The notes under the pieces: model-generated | What the model saw: only the letters and a program-made list of their open reading frames with translations | Told to the model about the DNA's origin: nothing | The model's database searches: none | In this document: positions 1 through 11,094 of the stretch, piece by piece | How the letters are laid out: each line of letters opens with the position of its first letter | Numbering within the stretch: the stretch's first letter is position 1 | Source: Isoetes taiwanensis | Taxonomy: Eukaryota; Streptophyta; Lycopodiopsida; Isoetales; Isoetaceae | Reading direction: 5' to 3' | Length of the DNA: 64,000 nucleotides | Assembly: GCA_021234155.1 (NCBI GenBank) | Contig: JAJEKV010000032.1 | Span: 432,001 to 496,000 of the forward strand | Translations under genes and position numbers: made by a program

Positions 1-770
1 AGTCTATGCCCACGACAAGCGATGTGTTGAAAGCGGGGTTTTGAGCAGTAGGTGAGAATCTCTGGGTGCTAGGGGGTGGAAAGAACCCCTGGGGTTAGGG
101 TTCGGCCTATATAAGTTGGGTCCACCTAGGATGCCGTGGCAATCAGGTGAGTCTCGTGTGGCGGTTGCCCAATAGGTTAAGGCCCGCGTGGAAAATGGTC
201 TTAACCTAAGGTTGGCAACAAGTTATATGAATAACTTAGTCATGCCCCCCCTAGTGCCACAATCTATGGTATACAAGGCTATGAAGATAGACTTGTATAG
301 TGTGAGGAATCCAAGAATATATTATTCATAAGCGTATATTCCTGAGCGATCCGCGATCCACAAAGATGCATGATGATGATAAAATGGAAGCTAGAAGCGG
401 AATTGGGAATTAGCGATGTAATTCTAATGTCTACGATACTTACGCGGTGTGAGTATCTTTGGGAGCAGATCCGTCTTCATCTCTTTGCTTGAATCATTAC
501 ACTTTGCCATATCCTCATCTGCGACATCCTCGATGCGTCGCCCGATTGCCTAAGAGAGCTCAAACAATATTAAAATAAAGAAGAAGTGTTTTAACCATTC
601 AAAGAATGGAGCACGCAATGGAGATGGAGGTGAGATGTTCCGTGGAGGCAAACCTCTCCTTCAATTTGCTAAAATTACCTTCTTTGGACAAAGATGATAG
701 AGGCATTTTTCTCTCCAAATTGGGGAAACTTTATTGGTGTTACTTTGCTTTGCAATGAGGGACTACTAAG
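1..770. other. No recognisable gene; 5' flank of hAT remnant
   Basis: I see no coding pattern, repeat or RNA here. The last ~170 bases may be decayed upstream sequence of the hAT gene that becomes recognisable near 771, but the reading frames are too broken to say. Confidence 0.4.
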
Positions 771-1359
771 ACTAAAAAGAACACTTGGGAATGTGAAAAT
801 GAAGTGTGACCCATGTGAAAACAACCTGGCGAAATATGGTTGCACACTAATGTCGATGGGTGGGTAGATATCAATGGTAGTCTGATTAATATCCTTGCCT
901 CTAGTGCATATGGAGCGATGTTCTTGAAGACTATAGATTGCAGCAAGGTTGGACTAAAATTGATGCACCATGGTTGTGAGAGGATGAAAGAGGCCGTCAT
1001 TGAAGTAGGCAAAATGTTGTACAAATTATTAATGATAACGCATCTACATGTGTGGCAATGGGAAACTTGACTGAGGAGGAGTTCTCTACTGTAGTAAGAA
1101 CACCTTGTGCATCTCATTGTATTGACCTTCTTTTGGAGGATATTGAAAAACTTATTTGGGTAAAATCACCAAACCTAAGGCTTACTATTACTCTTTTTTC
1201 AAGAAGAAGATTTTGCTTAAAAGACTACAGCCGAGACTGACAATGTTGAGGTCCAGTAAGACCAGGTTTGGCATCATATTTATTGTGATTCAATGCTTTC
1301 TAAAGCTAGAGTATAGGATGCAACAAACAATAGTTTCGGATCTTTGGAATAATTGGAAT
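771..1359 (+). pseudogene. hAT transposase (DUF659 region), 5' part, decayed
   Basis: The three plus frames together read as a plant hAT-type transposase with DUF659. Near 835-905 is a GCTLMS/GWVDINGSLINIL pattern, split by a 1-base shift. It is followed by SSAYGAMFLKTIDCSK, then, after a frame change near 1050, MGNLTEEEFSTVV and TPCASHCIDLLLEDI (1065-1145), and then TRFGIIFIVIQCFLKL (1260-1310). The family catalyses cut-and-paste transposition, but this copy cannot, with at least three frameshifts. The frame stops making hAT sense at 1359, inside the codons for LWNNWN, and resumes in the same frame at 3741 after a LINE and poly(A). Confidence 0.8.
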
Positions 1360-3734
1360 TCCACCACTATTTTAGATATTCAGGTACTTAAAAGGGATGC
1401 AGCCACTAAAATTCTGGGGATACCTCTAGCACTTAACAGTACTATTCAAGGTCTATGGGAGCCCATAGTTACCAGGATTAAGAGGAAGCTACTGCTATAC
1501 CCCTCCACTCTATGTCACTTGCAGGAAGGGTGGAGATAGCAAACTCGGTTATAGAAAGCACACATATTTAGTTTTCCTCAGCTATTGTGGCAGACAAGAA
1601 CTCTTACAAACAAATAGAAATAGCAATCAGGAAATTTATCTGGCAACGTAAGCACAAAGTGGCTTGGGCAGATCTCATCAAACCCAGAAAGCAAGGTGGC
1701 CTCTATTTGTAAGGATTTGTTTCTTGGGGCCCAAGCTCTAGCTGCCAAGATAATATCTGAGGGCCATATATGCCACATCCCCTCACCAGCTCTGAAGCTA
1801 ATTAGATATTGGGTGGAAGAATCCCATCCCAGCGGTAAAGGCGCTTAAGCCTGCCCCGACTCGGCCTTCTTTTCATTTCGTGCCATGCTCCAATACTTCT
1901 CCTATTCTAAGAAGAATGCTCCAAGCTTGGAATCAGGCATCCCTATGCTATAGGCCACCAAATATAGATGCTAGGTGTAGGGACATAAACATATTCTAGC
2001 ACTTTCTCCCGGCCTTTTGAGATAGTTGGATGCTTGGCCCTTCAACATCCATAAAATACATGCAATGGTACATGGCGAGTGAATTCACACTTTTGGGGAC
2101 TTAAGATGTGAGGATGGCAATAAATGGACTACTTGGGCTGAAATAAAACAAGCTAAGGGATCAGCTTTGGACAAACTGATTTTCAAGAAGATTATTGAGT
2201 AATCATGAGGAATTAGCTGCTATTTCAAATAATTGGAGTCTGAATAATAAGGAGACATACACAGTCAAAGAAATATACACTGCTCTCCTAGAAACTAAAC
2301 AATCGAGCATGTGCCTTATGCCGGGGGATTCACCTTTCATTTTGCATTATAACCCATGAGAGTTCAACGGAGGGGTGTTTTACGGACCATTTATGCGACG
2401 TATACTTAGGGGTTGAGGGTGTTTTTGGCAACGATGCGGAGCAATATCTATATACATAGGGGTCAAATTGCCTTTTGAAAATGTGTATACAAGGGGTTTT
2501 TTTTGCTACCCTCACGACCTTGGATGCCATACCCCCCTTTATGTATAAGTGCATCCCCGGGGCCTTATGGCCTTGTGGAGAAAAATACCACAGCTCTTGT
2601 ATGTGCAAAGGGTTGGCGAGAATATGGAGCTCTCAAGATAAACATCTTGAGATGGATCCCTCTTTGCATCAAAGCCTCCAAACAAATTCTTTGAGATCCA
2701 AATATGACACTAATGTCTCCAAATTGTGTCTTCTTGGATGTGGCATGATTGAAAATTCTAATCATGTCTTCTTGTGTCCAAAAAAAATAGCTGAAATTTG
2801 GACCTGGACTTCTCAACTCAATTTGGGGGCTCCTGGAAATCTCTTAGAATTTCTAAATGGAAATTCCAGAATAGTGAATATTTGCAGAATCTTGACTTGT
2901 TGGATTATCTGGAAACACAGGAATTTGATTGCCATTGAAGGAAAAAATTTGAACGCCTTGGATCAAAGCTAAATTTTTAAATCATTCACAGGATATCTTT
3001 GCTACAACCCACAAAATTATTAAAGGGGCTAAGTATGATAAAGCTTGGGATAGAATTGGCAGATTTCAGGGTTTGTATCATTTTTTTATCATAATTCTAA
3101 CTGATGTTAATGGTGTGCTGCACAGATCATCAGAGGAGGATACAGAAAGTTGGAGCTCCACCCAGGGGATCAGATCACCTGGGGATAGTGGAGGAGATGC
3201 CCATGGCTGTAGTTGCCGAGAATTGCATCCTGCTCAAACAGAAACTCATACATGCTCGGCAATTAAAAGTCATTGAATGAGGCATTTGTATGGAGGTACA
3301 ATGGGCTCAAACCACTCTTGGAGCCTTATTTCACCATTGGTGGAAACAAGCACAGGTGCTCATGATCTTTGGACTTCACTTCTTGTAGTGTTCAAGAGTT
3401 GGATGATATGCTCAATATATTCACCAACACTAGCGTAGCTGATTTATCTCTGCAAAATCTGATTGAAGCTAACAACTAGATATTTTTGTTATTCTATATA
3501 CGACGGCTTATGGACATCTAGCTAGTTATGGACCTTGTATTGTCAAGAGCCAGCCATCTTTTTTGCATGACTAATTTTGGGATTATCTTAAGGTTATGCT
3601 TTACACCCCTACTATGGGTGATCAACTGTTTTTTGTATAGTAGGACTCCTATGGAGTCTTGTTACACTCATATGTATCTATTTTAACTATGAATATAAAA
3701 GTTACCTTGCCTCAAAAAAAAAAAAAAAAAAAAA
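1360..3734 (+). mobile_element. 5'-truncated LINE (non-LTR retrotransposon)
   Basis: The insertion begins abruptly in the C-terminal part of a LINE reverse transcriptase, continues through a zf-RVT-like region, and ends in a 21-base poly(A) at 3714-3734. The pentamer GGAAT sits at both edges (1355-1359 and 3736-3740), a possible short target-site duplication. The host hAT reading frame continues across the two edges. Orientation is plus. 5' truncation is usual for target-primed reverse transcription. Confidence 0.8.
1362..2972 (+). pseudogene. LINE reverse transcriptase C-terminal part and zf-RVT, decayed
   Basis: The first ~50 residues (DAATKILGIPLALNS, then LWEPIVTRIKRKL) match the segment after the RT palm domain of plant LINEs. 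Near 1525-1690 another frame gives LAGRVEIANSVIES and WQ-type residues typical of the same domain. Around 2715-2795, KLCLLGCGMIENSNHVFLCPKK is a zf-RVT-like Cys/His cluster, followed by a conserved WIIWKHRN. The RT catalytic core is absent because of 5' truncation. Several stops and frameshifts are present. From 2325 to 2520 the sequence does not look like LINE coding and may be a small secondary insertion. Confidence 0.7.
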
Positions 3735-3740
3735 GGGAAT

Positions 3741-3955
3741 GATAGCAAGACTGTTGATGCAAAAACTGTTGTATATATTCTAGATCCTACCACATTTCCT
3801 TCCTTTATTCTCATGGTTCAACTAATGGAGCCACTCTATCGTATTACTCACGTTTAATTTGACCATAGAGGGTTGCACCATTGGCTTATTATATGAATTC
3901 ATGGGCCGGGTGTGAAAAGTGATGATGGACAAAATTGCATTTGGATAGGTTTAGG
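3741..3955 (+). pseudogene. hAT transposase, continuation after LINE
   Basis: Directly after poly(A) and GGAAT the frame reads DSKTVDAKTVVYILDPTTF, which continues the hAT frame broken at 1359. After one frameshift near 3855 it reads TIGLLYEFMGRV, a usual hAT motif. It ends near 3955 at a GTAAGT that could have been a splice donor. No hAT C-terminal dimerisation domain is seen beyond this. Confidence 0.7.
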
Positions 3956-4184
3956 ACAAGTAAGTGCAATTTCTATTTTTTTTTATTTTTAATTGTTTAG
4001 ATAGTCTGAATGTAGGGTAGGTTGTAGGGCTGTTAGAGTTATTGATTTAGTGCAAAAGCAGTGTTGATTCGGCCCTACTTGGATCTTTATTGGTGGCCGG
4101 ATTTGCGACCATTTTCCGGCCGCAACATGCTAGCTAGTTGGAAAGGTTTTATAACAACTAATATCTTGGATTGATTTATTCAAT

Positions 4185-4185
<1 letters not shown>

Positions 4186-4222
<37 letters not shown>
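4186..4222. repeat. Poly(T) run, 37 bases
   Basis: This is an uninterrupted T tract. It could be the poly(A) tail of a minus-strand retrosequence or a simple repeat. No coding LINE sequence is visible on the minus side. Confidence 0.9.
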
Positions 4223-4225
<3 letters not shown>

Positions 4226-4377
4226 CATGATGATCAAGTGTTGGCCTACATGAGGTCACATGATACACATATCCATACAAATTATGCTTTCATTAATTGT
4301 GTATTTTGATACTTGTACAAGCTCAATAATGGCGCTACAATCTACACCAATAATTCACATCAATAATTTTACTTCAC

Positions 4378-4385
4378 TATAAAAG
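4378..4385 (+). promoter_or_regulatory. TATA box of small gene, copy 1
   Basis: TATAAAAG lies 36 bases before the ATG at 4421. The same element in the same context precedes copy 2. Confidence 0.65.
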
Positions 4386-4420
4386 CAGCTCCATTCGGTG
4401 GTAGAGGGCATTCATCTCCC

Positions 4421-4663
4421 ATGGCTTCCTTGCCTCCTCGTCCGGAGCACATCCGATCCATCAAGTGCTACATGAGCTATAATGATCTGTGTGAATGTGT
4501 GAGAAATGGTGTCAATCTTGATCCATGGCTGCAGTCGAAAGCAGATGGTCCTGCGAGTGGTTGCAGGAAGCTCACTCGTGTTGTGATCCACCTTTATTGG
4601 CTTCCTGATCAGGAGATCTATGAGCTGAATGCCATCACCTCAGCAGGTGTTGATGATGAGTGA
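4421..4663 (+). CDS. Small uncharacterised protein, 80 aa (family copy 1)
   Basis: I do not recognise this protein. The frame runs from ATG 4421 to TGA and encodes 80 residues with no signal peptide or membrane segment. Three features support it as a real gene: a TATA box 36 bases upstream, a tandem copy at 5067 whose protein is conserved more than its flanks, and a distant third copy on the minus strand at 30551-30817. The shared core is IKCYMSYNDLCECVRNG, then VVIHLYWLPDQEIYEL and an IT-[SP]A ending. All three carry charged or acidic C-termini. This copy is intact. The family may be carried by mobile elements, because the third copy sits inside a Ty3/gypsy element. Confidence 0.6.
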   Translation: MASLPPRPEHIRSIKCYMSYNDLCECVRNGVNLDPWLQSKADGPASGCRKLTRVVIHLYWLPDQEIYELNAITSAGVDDE

Positions 4664-5023
4664 ATCGTTGAAGACTTGTGTACCTCTTAAGGATATAATA
4701 ATGATATATGAGCACTTCTAAAGTATGTAAGGATGTAATAAGCATAATCAATATTATTTGATGTATCGAACCTGAGTAATTCGTAAGGGTGTGCTCTTCG
4801 ACCTCCACTTTATCTGCAAGCAGTCCCTAATTTCAATCACACCTAAATTACTCAAGCACAAATACTTTTACCTTAGTAAAATCCACAAAGCATGTTTTCA
4901 CTTGACACACATATCCATACAAAATATGTATTATACTTATATGTGTACATGACTCTTATACACGCTCAATAATGGTGCTACAGTCTACCCCAATAATTCA
5001 CATCAATAATTTTACTTCACTAC

Positions 5024-5031
5024 TATAAAAG
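5024..5031 (+). promoter_or_regulatory. TATA box of small gene, copy 2
   Basis: TATAAAAG lies 36 bases before ATG 5067, the same spacing as in copy 1. Confidence 0.6.
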
Positions 5032-5066
5032 TAGCTCCATTCGGGGCTAGAGGTCATTCATCTCCC

Positions 5067-5292
5067 ATGGATTATTCACCTTCTTCTGTTCACCACATCG
5101 AGGCGATCAAGTGCTCAATGAGCTACAATGATCTTGTCGGTTCTTCTTGATCCTTACCTGCGATCCAAAGCTAATGGTGCTGAGATTCGTTGCCCTGGGC
5201 TAATTCATGTTATGATCCACCTCGTTTGGCTTCCTGAGCGCAATAGCTATGAGATATCAGGGATCACTCCTGCAGCTGTTGATGATGAATGA
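5067..5292 (+). pseudogene. Small uncharacterised protein, copy 2, frameshifted
   Basis: This copy starts MDYSPSSVHHIEAIKCSMSY, parallel to copy 1, and stops early at LVGSS. A block of about 25 bases present in copy 1 is missing after YNDL, which shifts the frame. In the next frame the match resumes (DPYLRSKANGAE, VMIHLVWLPERNSYEI, ITPAAVDDE) and reaches the same type of TGA stop. The match across the lesion shows a former paralogue. Confidence 0.65.
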
Positions 5293-5430
5293 ATCACCTG
5301 TTCAGCATTGTATAGTGTAAGAGCTCTTGTGTTAAGATGAAAAATGCAGAGCGTAATGAATAATAACTAGTCTATTGTACCTTGCATGTTATATATGATA
5401 TAGTAATTACGTAAAAGAGCATTGCATACC

Positions 5431-7842
5431 TCAAGAGTTCTCATCATCGTCATGCGCTTCTTTAGCCACTAATTCTTGCAACTGAGCCCCCACATTATTG
5501 GGGATCACCATTAACAATGGCCTGGTCTCTACCGCCCAACCGTAGTCTATTGTTTTCAAATGTTGGTAGCGTGGCGGGTCATTAGGATTGGGTCTCCAAT
5601 TCTTGCTCCAGCAATCTCTATACTGCATTGCATATGAGGATCCCTTTCTGGCAACAGGCTCAAACCAAGAGACAAACACCTCTTTGTAATGAGGGAGATT
5701 AGGGTCCTCTATTGGGTCCTCTTCGGCAAAAGCCATCCACGTCGGGCAGTTATCATGTGGCCTTATTAGCAAGAGCATTCCTTTCTTGACATCTTGGTAG
5801 GGGTCGAATATTTCAACTGGGTTCTTGGGTCTACCCGAGAAAGGCCCTACATAATGAGATGCTTCAATGTGCTCATCCACCAACACGTTTTCGGGTTCTT
5901 CCAATGCATTTTGCCTGGTGTTGGGCCAGAAATCCTGAATGACAGCTCTACTTGGCTCAACGTCCCCAAGCACTCGCAACAAGGTGAACCAGTAGTCAAT
6001 AATTTCATTCATATATGTGTTGGACCATGAGTGATCGCCAGCTCTAGAAATAGCTGCCCAATACATCATGTACTTGGCAATAGAAGCTCTCAATGCACCT
6101 ATATCTTTCAACCTCCCATATGGCTGCACTACCTTAGGTGACCCTCTCGAAATCGTAGGTAAACCTTGGGCATCCTCCTTCCACATTCTGATTCCCTTTT
6201 CAGGGAGCCACTCCCTATGCCCTGGCCTCATCTTGTAGAACATTAGTGGCCATCCATCCTTCATGCAGAACTTGAAGAGTAGAGGTTCCAAATGACCACA
6301 TAAACGGTCCTTCTTATCAGGGATAAAACCTTTCACGAATTCCTTCCAATTAGGAACCTCTGACACAAGGTAAGGTGAAGGAGACTTGGAACTACACTGC
6401 CTGAAAAGTTGTATAAGCTCTGGAATAGTCAATGCATCTGATCTTCTCATTAGAGTAGAGTAGTTTCCAAAGTGGGCATCTATGTCATCGTGGGTGTGTC
6501 CAACCATCATGAATCCCAGCTGCACTTGATCGAAGACACCTAACCAAACCAAGTATGACAAGTAAGAGAAAAGATATATGTTCTTGTTTTGACCTGAGCA
6601 ATTGTCTAGCTGCAAGTAAAGCCTCCTAGGCAACTTGTTCAGTACCGTAGGGCCCTTGAGAGGAGGCAGAAAATCATTTCTAGTGCCATTTACCATTTTT
6701 GTCCTCAGGGCATCCGTGTTTAAAATTGCTCCACCCCAGCAACTTTCAGGACGATCTGTATCTCTCAAATGGCCCCAATTGTCCTCAGATTTATTCTCCA
6801 GTGTTTTCAAGGTATGATTCAAGGATCCCACATGAAAATTAGAATCATCAGGCCAGAGGTCCAGTGAGAAGTGGCCCAAGGCACCTATACCATGCCCGTG
6901 CATGAGAGCACCTGTAACACTCACCTTCAGTCGTTCACCCCTCCACACAGACTTTGCTAGCTTTTCTAGACGAGGAACCATGGTCTTATTCTGATCCATC
7001 TTGTCATGTATAATGGTTAAAGCGTGCTCAGAAGATCTATGAGACAGAGCTCTCCAGGACCGGTAAAGGCTCCTACATGAAATCTGGGCCGTCATATGTG
7101 ATTTCCTCTCCATTGCAAGTTCCCTTCTTTCATTTGGATCTCTAGTCTTAGCAAGCTTTTCCTTTATGACAATACAGCTGTTACACTTAGAAAATGCTAT
7201 CCTCTTAGCTATTGCCACCTCTGAATGATTCTCTTTCCATCCAGACAGAAAGGACGATGGAGAAAAATGCTTGCCTGTCATCTCTGTAACGGTAATATCT
7301 ATTTCCTAGTGTATATCCTTCTTAGTCAAGACTGAAGGTAGCCTCTTCACATTTTGTCTGCTACCCTCGCTCATAATTTTCGAGCGGTGTGGCATCGTCT
7401 CTGCGTTTTCATCTATGAACATAGATAGCACAGCATTGCCAGCCAAAGTATGAGACATGGGCTTCTTAGAACCGGTATTTCCGTGCTCAGCAATTCTGTG
7501 GCCACCAATGAAGAGCTTCTTCCACTTGTAAAAAGTGGAAATGGGTATGCCATAGGCTTTATGCCATGCTTTCACGCACACCTGCTTGTTATTCAATATC
7601 AGGTTGCACACTACACCATTTTCAGAGCAAAGATCTAGCATGTTATATGCAAAGGTTGTGCACTCCGAGGACTTCATGTTCCAGTAAAAGGTTCTCATGC
7701 AAGCTATCTCCTTGGATGTAAAATTTGCACAGCATCTTTTCATGCAGCACAGTGATGACCTGAAGTCTAAAATAGCCTCAGCACTAGATTTCCTTTCACA
7801 TTTGCTCTGTGCGGGACGTGTCCTGGGTCTCCGATTGATCAT
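5431..7842 (-). pseudogene. DUF7869-like transposase-type protein
   Basis: Two minus-strand frames, 7842-7306 and 7281-5431, lie in one register separated by a single TAG (7308-7306) and eight sense codons. They read as one ~800-codon protein. The N-terminal part has a Cys-rich start (CC, CVKAWHKAYG, a helix-turn-helix-like ISTFYKWKKL) and MPHRSK. The large part has HDKMDQ (~residue 92 of the 616-aa piece), LQLDNCSGQNKN (~223) and GHTHDDIDAHFG (~261). Their acidic residues could form a DDD/E-type triad of an RNase H-fold transposase. I match the pattern to the DUF7869 family from memory. The rest is remarkably intact. The neighbouring 237-aa frame at 7839-8552 was probably its N-terminus. Confidence 0.7.
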
Positions 7843-8925
7843 GCGGTAGGTCTCTTTTTTGTGATGCCAATTTCCGGTCTAATGGCATAAGGTTCATTCT
7901 CCACGTCCTTCTCCTTCACGGCAACCACGAGACTAGAAGCTGGAACGTTATCAACAAGCACGAAGGTTATGGGCCATCTTACAAGGTCATGCAGTTGGGG
8001 CATTTCTGCACAGGCTTGGCAGCGCATAGAGATCTTTTCAGGCATTGGAAACAGGCTCATGATAGTAGTAGCTATCGAGCCTTCCCCTAACTTCATGTCA
8101 GCAACTACATGGTTTGGATCGGCAAAAACGATAACACCACACCCGTAAGCCATGTGGCAGCATTCATGCATGAGTGTGCATGCCTTATCGACTAGCTCAT
8201 CTCTAGATAGCCCTTGCACATTATTAGTCTCATCATTGGCCAACCTTTCACTACCTCCGACCTGCCAATTTATGCGTTTAATCTGTCCTGGTGGCGTGCA
8301 AACTTCTTCATCTCCTACAAGCTGACCATCAATGTCCTTCTTGTACCACAAGACAAAACTCCCCACAGCTTCACCAAGTTTTTCTATTTCCTGCTCAGGA
8401 CTTGGTAGTGGCAGCTGTCCATCCAAAACATTCACAACTGAAACAATCACCATACCCTCCGGGACAATCGAATTGTGATGTCGCTCAAAATTGTGGACTC
8501 TTCCTTCTGCCACCTTTTTCCCCAGTAGATAAAGCGAGATTACATTCGCCATCCTACAAAAAAAATGATCGTCAACATCGCGGCCGCGATCTTTGTAAGC
8601 TAACAGAGCTCTCTTTCAAAAGACACTTGGGAACTAAAATTCTAGAACTACTACGGATAGACATGGCAAGACACGACACGAATATATGTTTAGGACATTC
8701 GCCACCGCGATCTTATCGAGCATTGGCAAGAGGATCGAAAGCACATGCTAATATTAGTTTTTCTCCTCTCGGGGATGCGTCACGATCTGTTAAGGACACA
8801 AGAGTTAAAGCATTGACTCCGACATTAAAGCATTACTCTTACCTCACAGGGCTCCAAATGGTAACGTCAGCGTCTCCTCGAAGCCAACAAGCCGTCAGAA
8901 GTTGCAGTGCCACCAAAACATGCAT
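7839..8925 (-). CDS. DUF8039-like N-terminal part of the transposase gene, two exons
   Basis: Exon 1 runs 8925-8843 (ATG, 83 nt, ending before GTAAG). The intron is 8842-8554, ending TTTTTGTAG. Exon 2 continues in phase at 8553 and stays open to TGA 7839. The spliced frame reads SPVRMANVISLYLLGKKVAEG across the junction. Exon 2 contains VAEGRVHNFE..., LPLPSPEQEIEKLGEAVGSFV, which resembles the DUF8039-type domain found in plant transposon-associated proteins, and then LVRWPITFVLVDNVP. The stop lies just after an A6 run (T run 7855-7860 on plus). One extra base there would fuse this frame with the protein starting at 7842. I therefore infer a single original protein of ~1050 residues. The ATGA overlap is not an operon. 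Confidence 0.55.
8577..8590. repeat. Block A palindrome ATCGCGGCCGCGAT
   Basis: A perfect 14-base palindrome lies inside the intron of the transposase gene. The identical 14-mer recurs at 17518-17531, and imperfect versions occur at 9848, 10053 and 10119. Confidence 0.85.
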
Positions 8926-9766
8926 TGTATCATAGAAAGGCAGAAAGAAAGCATATATTTGAAACACGTGAGCATTGTATAATAGACATAGCAGAGTGCA
9001 CAGGGAAGCCAAATAGTTTATATTTACTAACTTAGCTTAGTGGTTTGCAGAGAACATCTATTTTTAAATATTCCAATCTGAAATATCGGCCGGGTATCTT
9101 ATCAATGCATATATTAAATAGGGTTCTTTTCCAAGAGAATCAATTCAATGCCGACAACTCTGAAAGGAAACCTTCTTTAAGGATAAATTATGTAGTATTG
9201 ATCATCAACTATCAGCACATTCTTAACAGATAATAATTATCAGTGACCATTGTTGCAACATTAACTTTCAGTTCACTTTACTGAGAAATAGGCATCAGGA
9301 TAGCCCTTTTACCTTGCCCAAATGACAAAATTCGATGCAGTGGAAGAAATCGAAGTTAGTAGAGTGGCGTTGTGCAAGCGGATTATCAGCGCCTTTGTCA
9401 GCGCCTTCAATTGATGCTGGATTCTGCAGCAAAGCCTTCTTAGAACAGGCGCAGCTCGAGCGTCTCCAAGATCTTGCAAAACACACAAATTTGAATTGGC
9501 TTTTCCCCCTTCGACCCCAAATGTTTGTTCGTAATTCAAATTTGCCTCCTTTGTCCGTCCCAGTAATCTAGTGTCTATTTCGCATTTATGGTCGCTTAAC
9601 ATATCAGTTCAATTAATTGACCGATCAGACATGCATAGAATTTGAGCGTGGGCGCCCAAGTCGATAAAGACCTTTTAATGGATTTGCGTGCTCTAACTTT
9701 AGGGTAGTTTCGCTTGCGGATGCATTTATGGCGTGGTAATTAATACGGTCGGTACCGTCACGACAA

Positions 9767-9826
9767 ATTATGGCGACATGGTAATCTAGGCACCATTATG
9801 GTACTGCCATTTTATGTCGCCATAAT
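9767..9826. repeat. Inverted repeat, 13-bp perfect arms
   Basis: ATTATGGCGACAT (9767-9779) faces ATGTCGCCATAAT (9814-9826) across 34 bases. The loop contains a further CACCATTATGGTA near-palindrome. It lies between divergent genes and may be a regulatory or transposase-binding site. Confidence 0.75.
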
Positions 9827-9847
9827 GGTCGGGCGGCATTTAATTCT

Positions 9848-9860
9848 GCGCGGCCGCGAT
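9848..9860. repeat. Block A palindrome, variant
   Basis: GCGCGGCCGCGAT is a one-arm-shortened copy of the 14-mer, just upstream of a possible TATA box at ~9856-9863. Confidence 0.7.
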
Positions 9861-9999
9861 TCTTTATAGATTTAGTTCCAGCCAAAGCATTCCACAAATT
9901 TTCCAAATACCTATCGTCTTGATCAAGCGCCTAGCCATTTGACCATTTTAGCAACCTCACCCAAAACAACCCGACGCCAGTAATCCATTGCTCACATCC

Positions 10000-10027
10000 A
10001 TGGCATCTAAGGACGCCGTCCGAGAAG
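10000..10027 (+). CDS. Possible first exon (MASKDAVRE) of a plus-strand gene
   Basis: ATG at 10000 is followed by nine codons and AAG|GTAAAT. The intron would contain block A palindromes at 10053 and 10119. The same arrangement of a short Lys/Arg-containing first exon followed by a small intron starts the plus gene of block C at 50749. The call rests only on this layout. Confidence 0.25.
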
Positions 10028-10052
10028 GTAAATCTTAGCATTTAGCTCAACA

Positions 10053-10070
10053 AGATCGCGGTCGCGATCT
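10053..10070. repeat. Block A palindrome, 18-base near-palindrome
   Basis: AGATCGCGGTCGCGATCT has one mismatch pair at its centre. It lies in the putative intron after the exon at 10000. Confidence 0.75.
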
Positions 10071-10118
10071 TTCTTAGCATATTGTTTTTGTGTTTTTTGT
10101 AGTATAGATGCTCGGCAG

Positions 10119-10134
10119 GATCGCGGCCACGGTC
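10119..10134. repeat. Block A palindrome, degenerate copy
   Basis: GATCGCGGCCACGGTC keeps the left arm and has two changes in the right arm. Confidence 0.6.
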
Positions 10135-10355
10135 ATAGGTTTTCTTGTTTTGCCCGCTAGCGCTAGACAACACACGCCGCTTGATGGTGTCAAGTAGTAT
10201 TTAGTTTATGTTAGTTATGCCGATAGGTTTTGTAGTACCTTTGTTGGTCCTTTTGGAAATTAAATGATTGAGCAAAGTAAGCCGTGTTGTTTTGGAACAT
10301 GCATTCGCTCGTTCTCGAAAGGATTGGCGACGCGATCCTTTTGAGTAGTTAAATA

Positions 10356-10860
10356 TTTTTGGCAGTTGCGTTACCCGGCTCATCATGCACTCACCTGATG
10401 CTTTTGTTTACACCCTCGCGTTGTTTCGCGGGTCCCAATGTCGAACCCATCCGTATTATAACTCCCTCTAATGAAAGGAAATGGTGTATAGAGATTGCCG
10501 CAGGCAATCCCACACATTTGTGGCGGCCAGGAGGAAGGACATCCGTACCTTCGTTCTTGCGACCGGAAAGAAAGCCGAGGACGTTGAACAAATTGGTATA
10601 GTAGTGGCAATGTGGGAAGGCACCAAGAACAACGCCTAAGATGCTATCATATGCGGCATCGAGGATACACAACATTTGCGTTTTACGGAATACATTTTGA
10701 AATGGCGTAATTATGACCCGGCCGATTATGTCAACTAGCAAGATGAACAAGCTAGCCATGGGAAAAATGTCCCAACATCAGCTAAGGGTTATGGCTGGGT
10801 GTTGCCATCTTATGATCTCTCTCTTTGTCGTATAAAGGAAACAGAGACATCTTGGTAGGG
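10356..10860 (+). pseudogene. Unrecognised decayed exon in block A
   Basis: After an acceptor-like TTTTTGGCAG, one frame gives long protein-like stretches broken by stops: YRDCRRQSHTFVAARRKD, EQIGIVVAMWEGTKNNA (TAA), DAIICGIEDTQHLRFTEY, then LKWRNYDPADYVN (TAG). The composition and spacing of the few stops suggest a former exon. I cannot name the family. It lies between the candidate exon at 10000 and the TATA box at 11095, so it may belong to a separate small gene. Confidence 0.35.
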
Positions 10861-11094
10861 TTCTCGGCCGCAAAAAGGTTTGTCTACAAAGAAGAAGCCA
10901 CGCAGCGGTGCTTTGAAAGCAGTCCGATGAAAAATGCCCTCGGTGATGGACACCAATTGGAGGGGCCGTGGGCTAGAAAAAAGTGTGAAGCCAATAGCTA
11001 CTTTGGGAGAGCCTTCAACAAACAAAGAAACTTGTTGAAGAACCACACTCCACCATAAACCCCTCGGTATTATTAACCCTACTCTTCCTCTTGC

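Larger units (their letters stand above)
4255..5300 (+). repeat. Tandem duplication, period ~646 bp
   Basis: Sequence from about 4255 to 4670 recurs from about 4900 to 5295. The shared parts include ACACATATCCATACAAA, a CTCAATAATGG segment, AATTCACATCAATAATTTTA, the TATA box, the leader CATTCATCTCCCATGG, and an open frame encoding the same small protein. The two start codons are 646 bases apart. Confidence 0.85.
8926..9999. other. Region between divergent block A genes
   Basis: It lies between the minus gene starting at 8925 and the first plausible plus-strand exon at 10000. It holds a 13-bp inverted repeat (9767-9826), a palindrome copy (9848) and CTTTATAG near 9861, which could be a TATA box for the plus gene. 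An 80-100 residue frame on minus near 9300-9600 has no recognisable features and I do not call it. Confidence 0.4.

Noticed and set aside
7839-7842. ATGA overlap of two minus-strand frames, operon-like
   Set aside because: In a plant nuclear context this is better explained by a slip in the adjacent A6 run, which would join both frames.
8291-8935. 214-codon plus-strand frame
   Set aside because: It lies antisense to the DUF8039-like exons and their intron and shows no protein family features.
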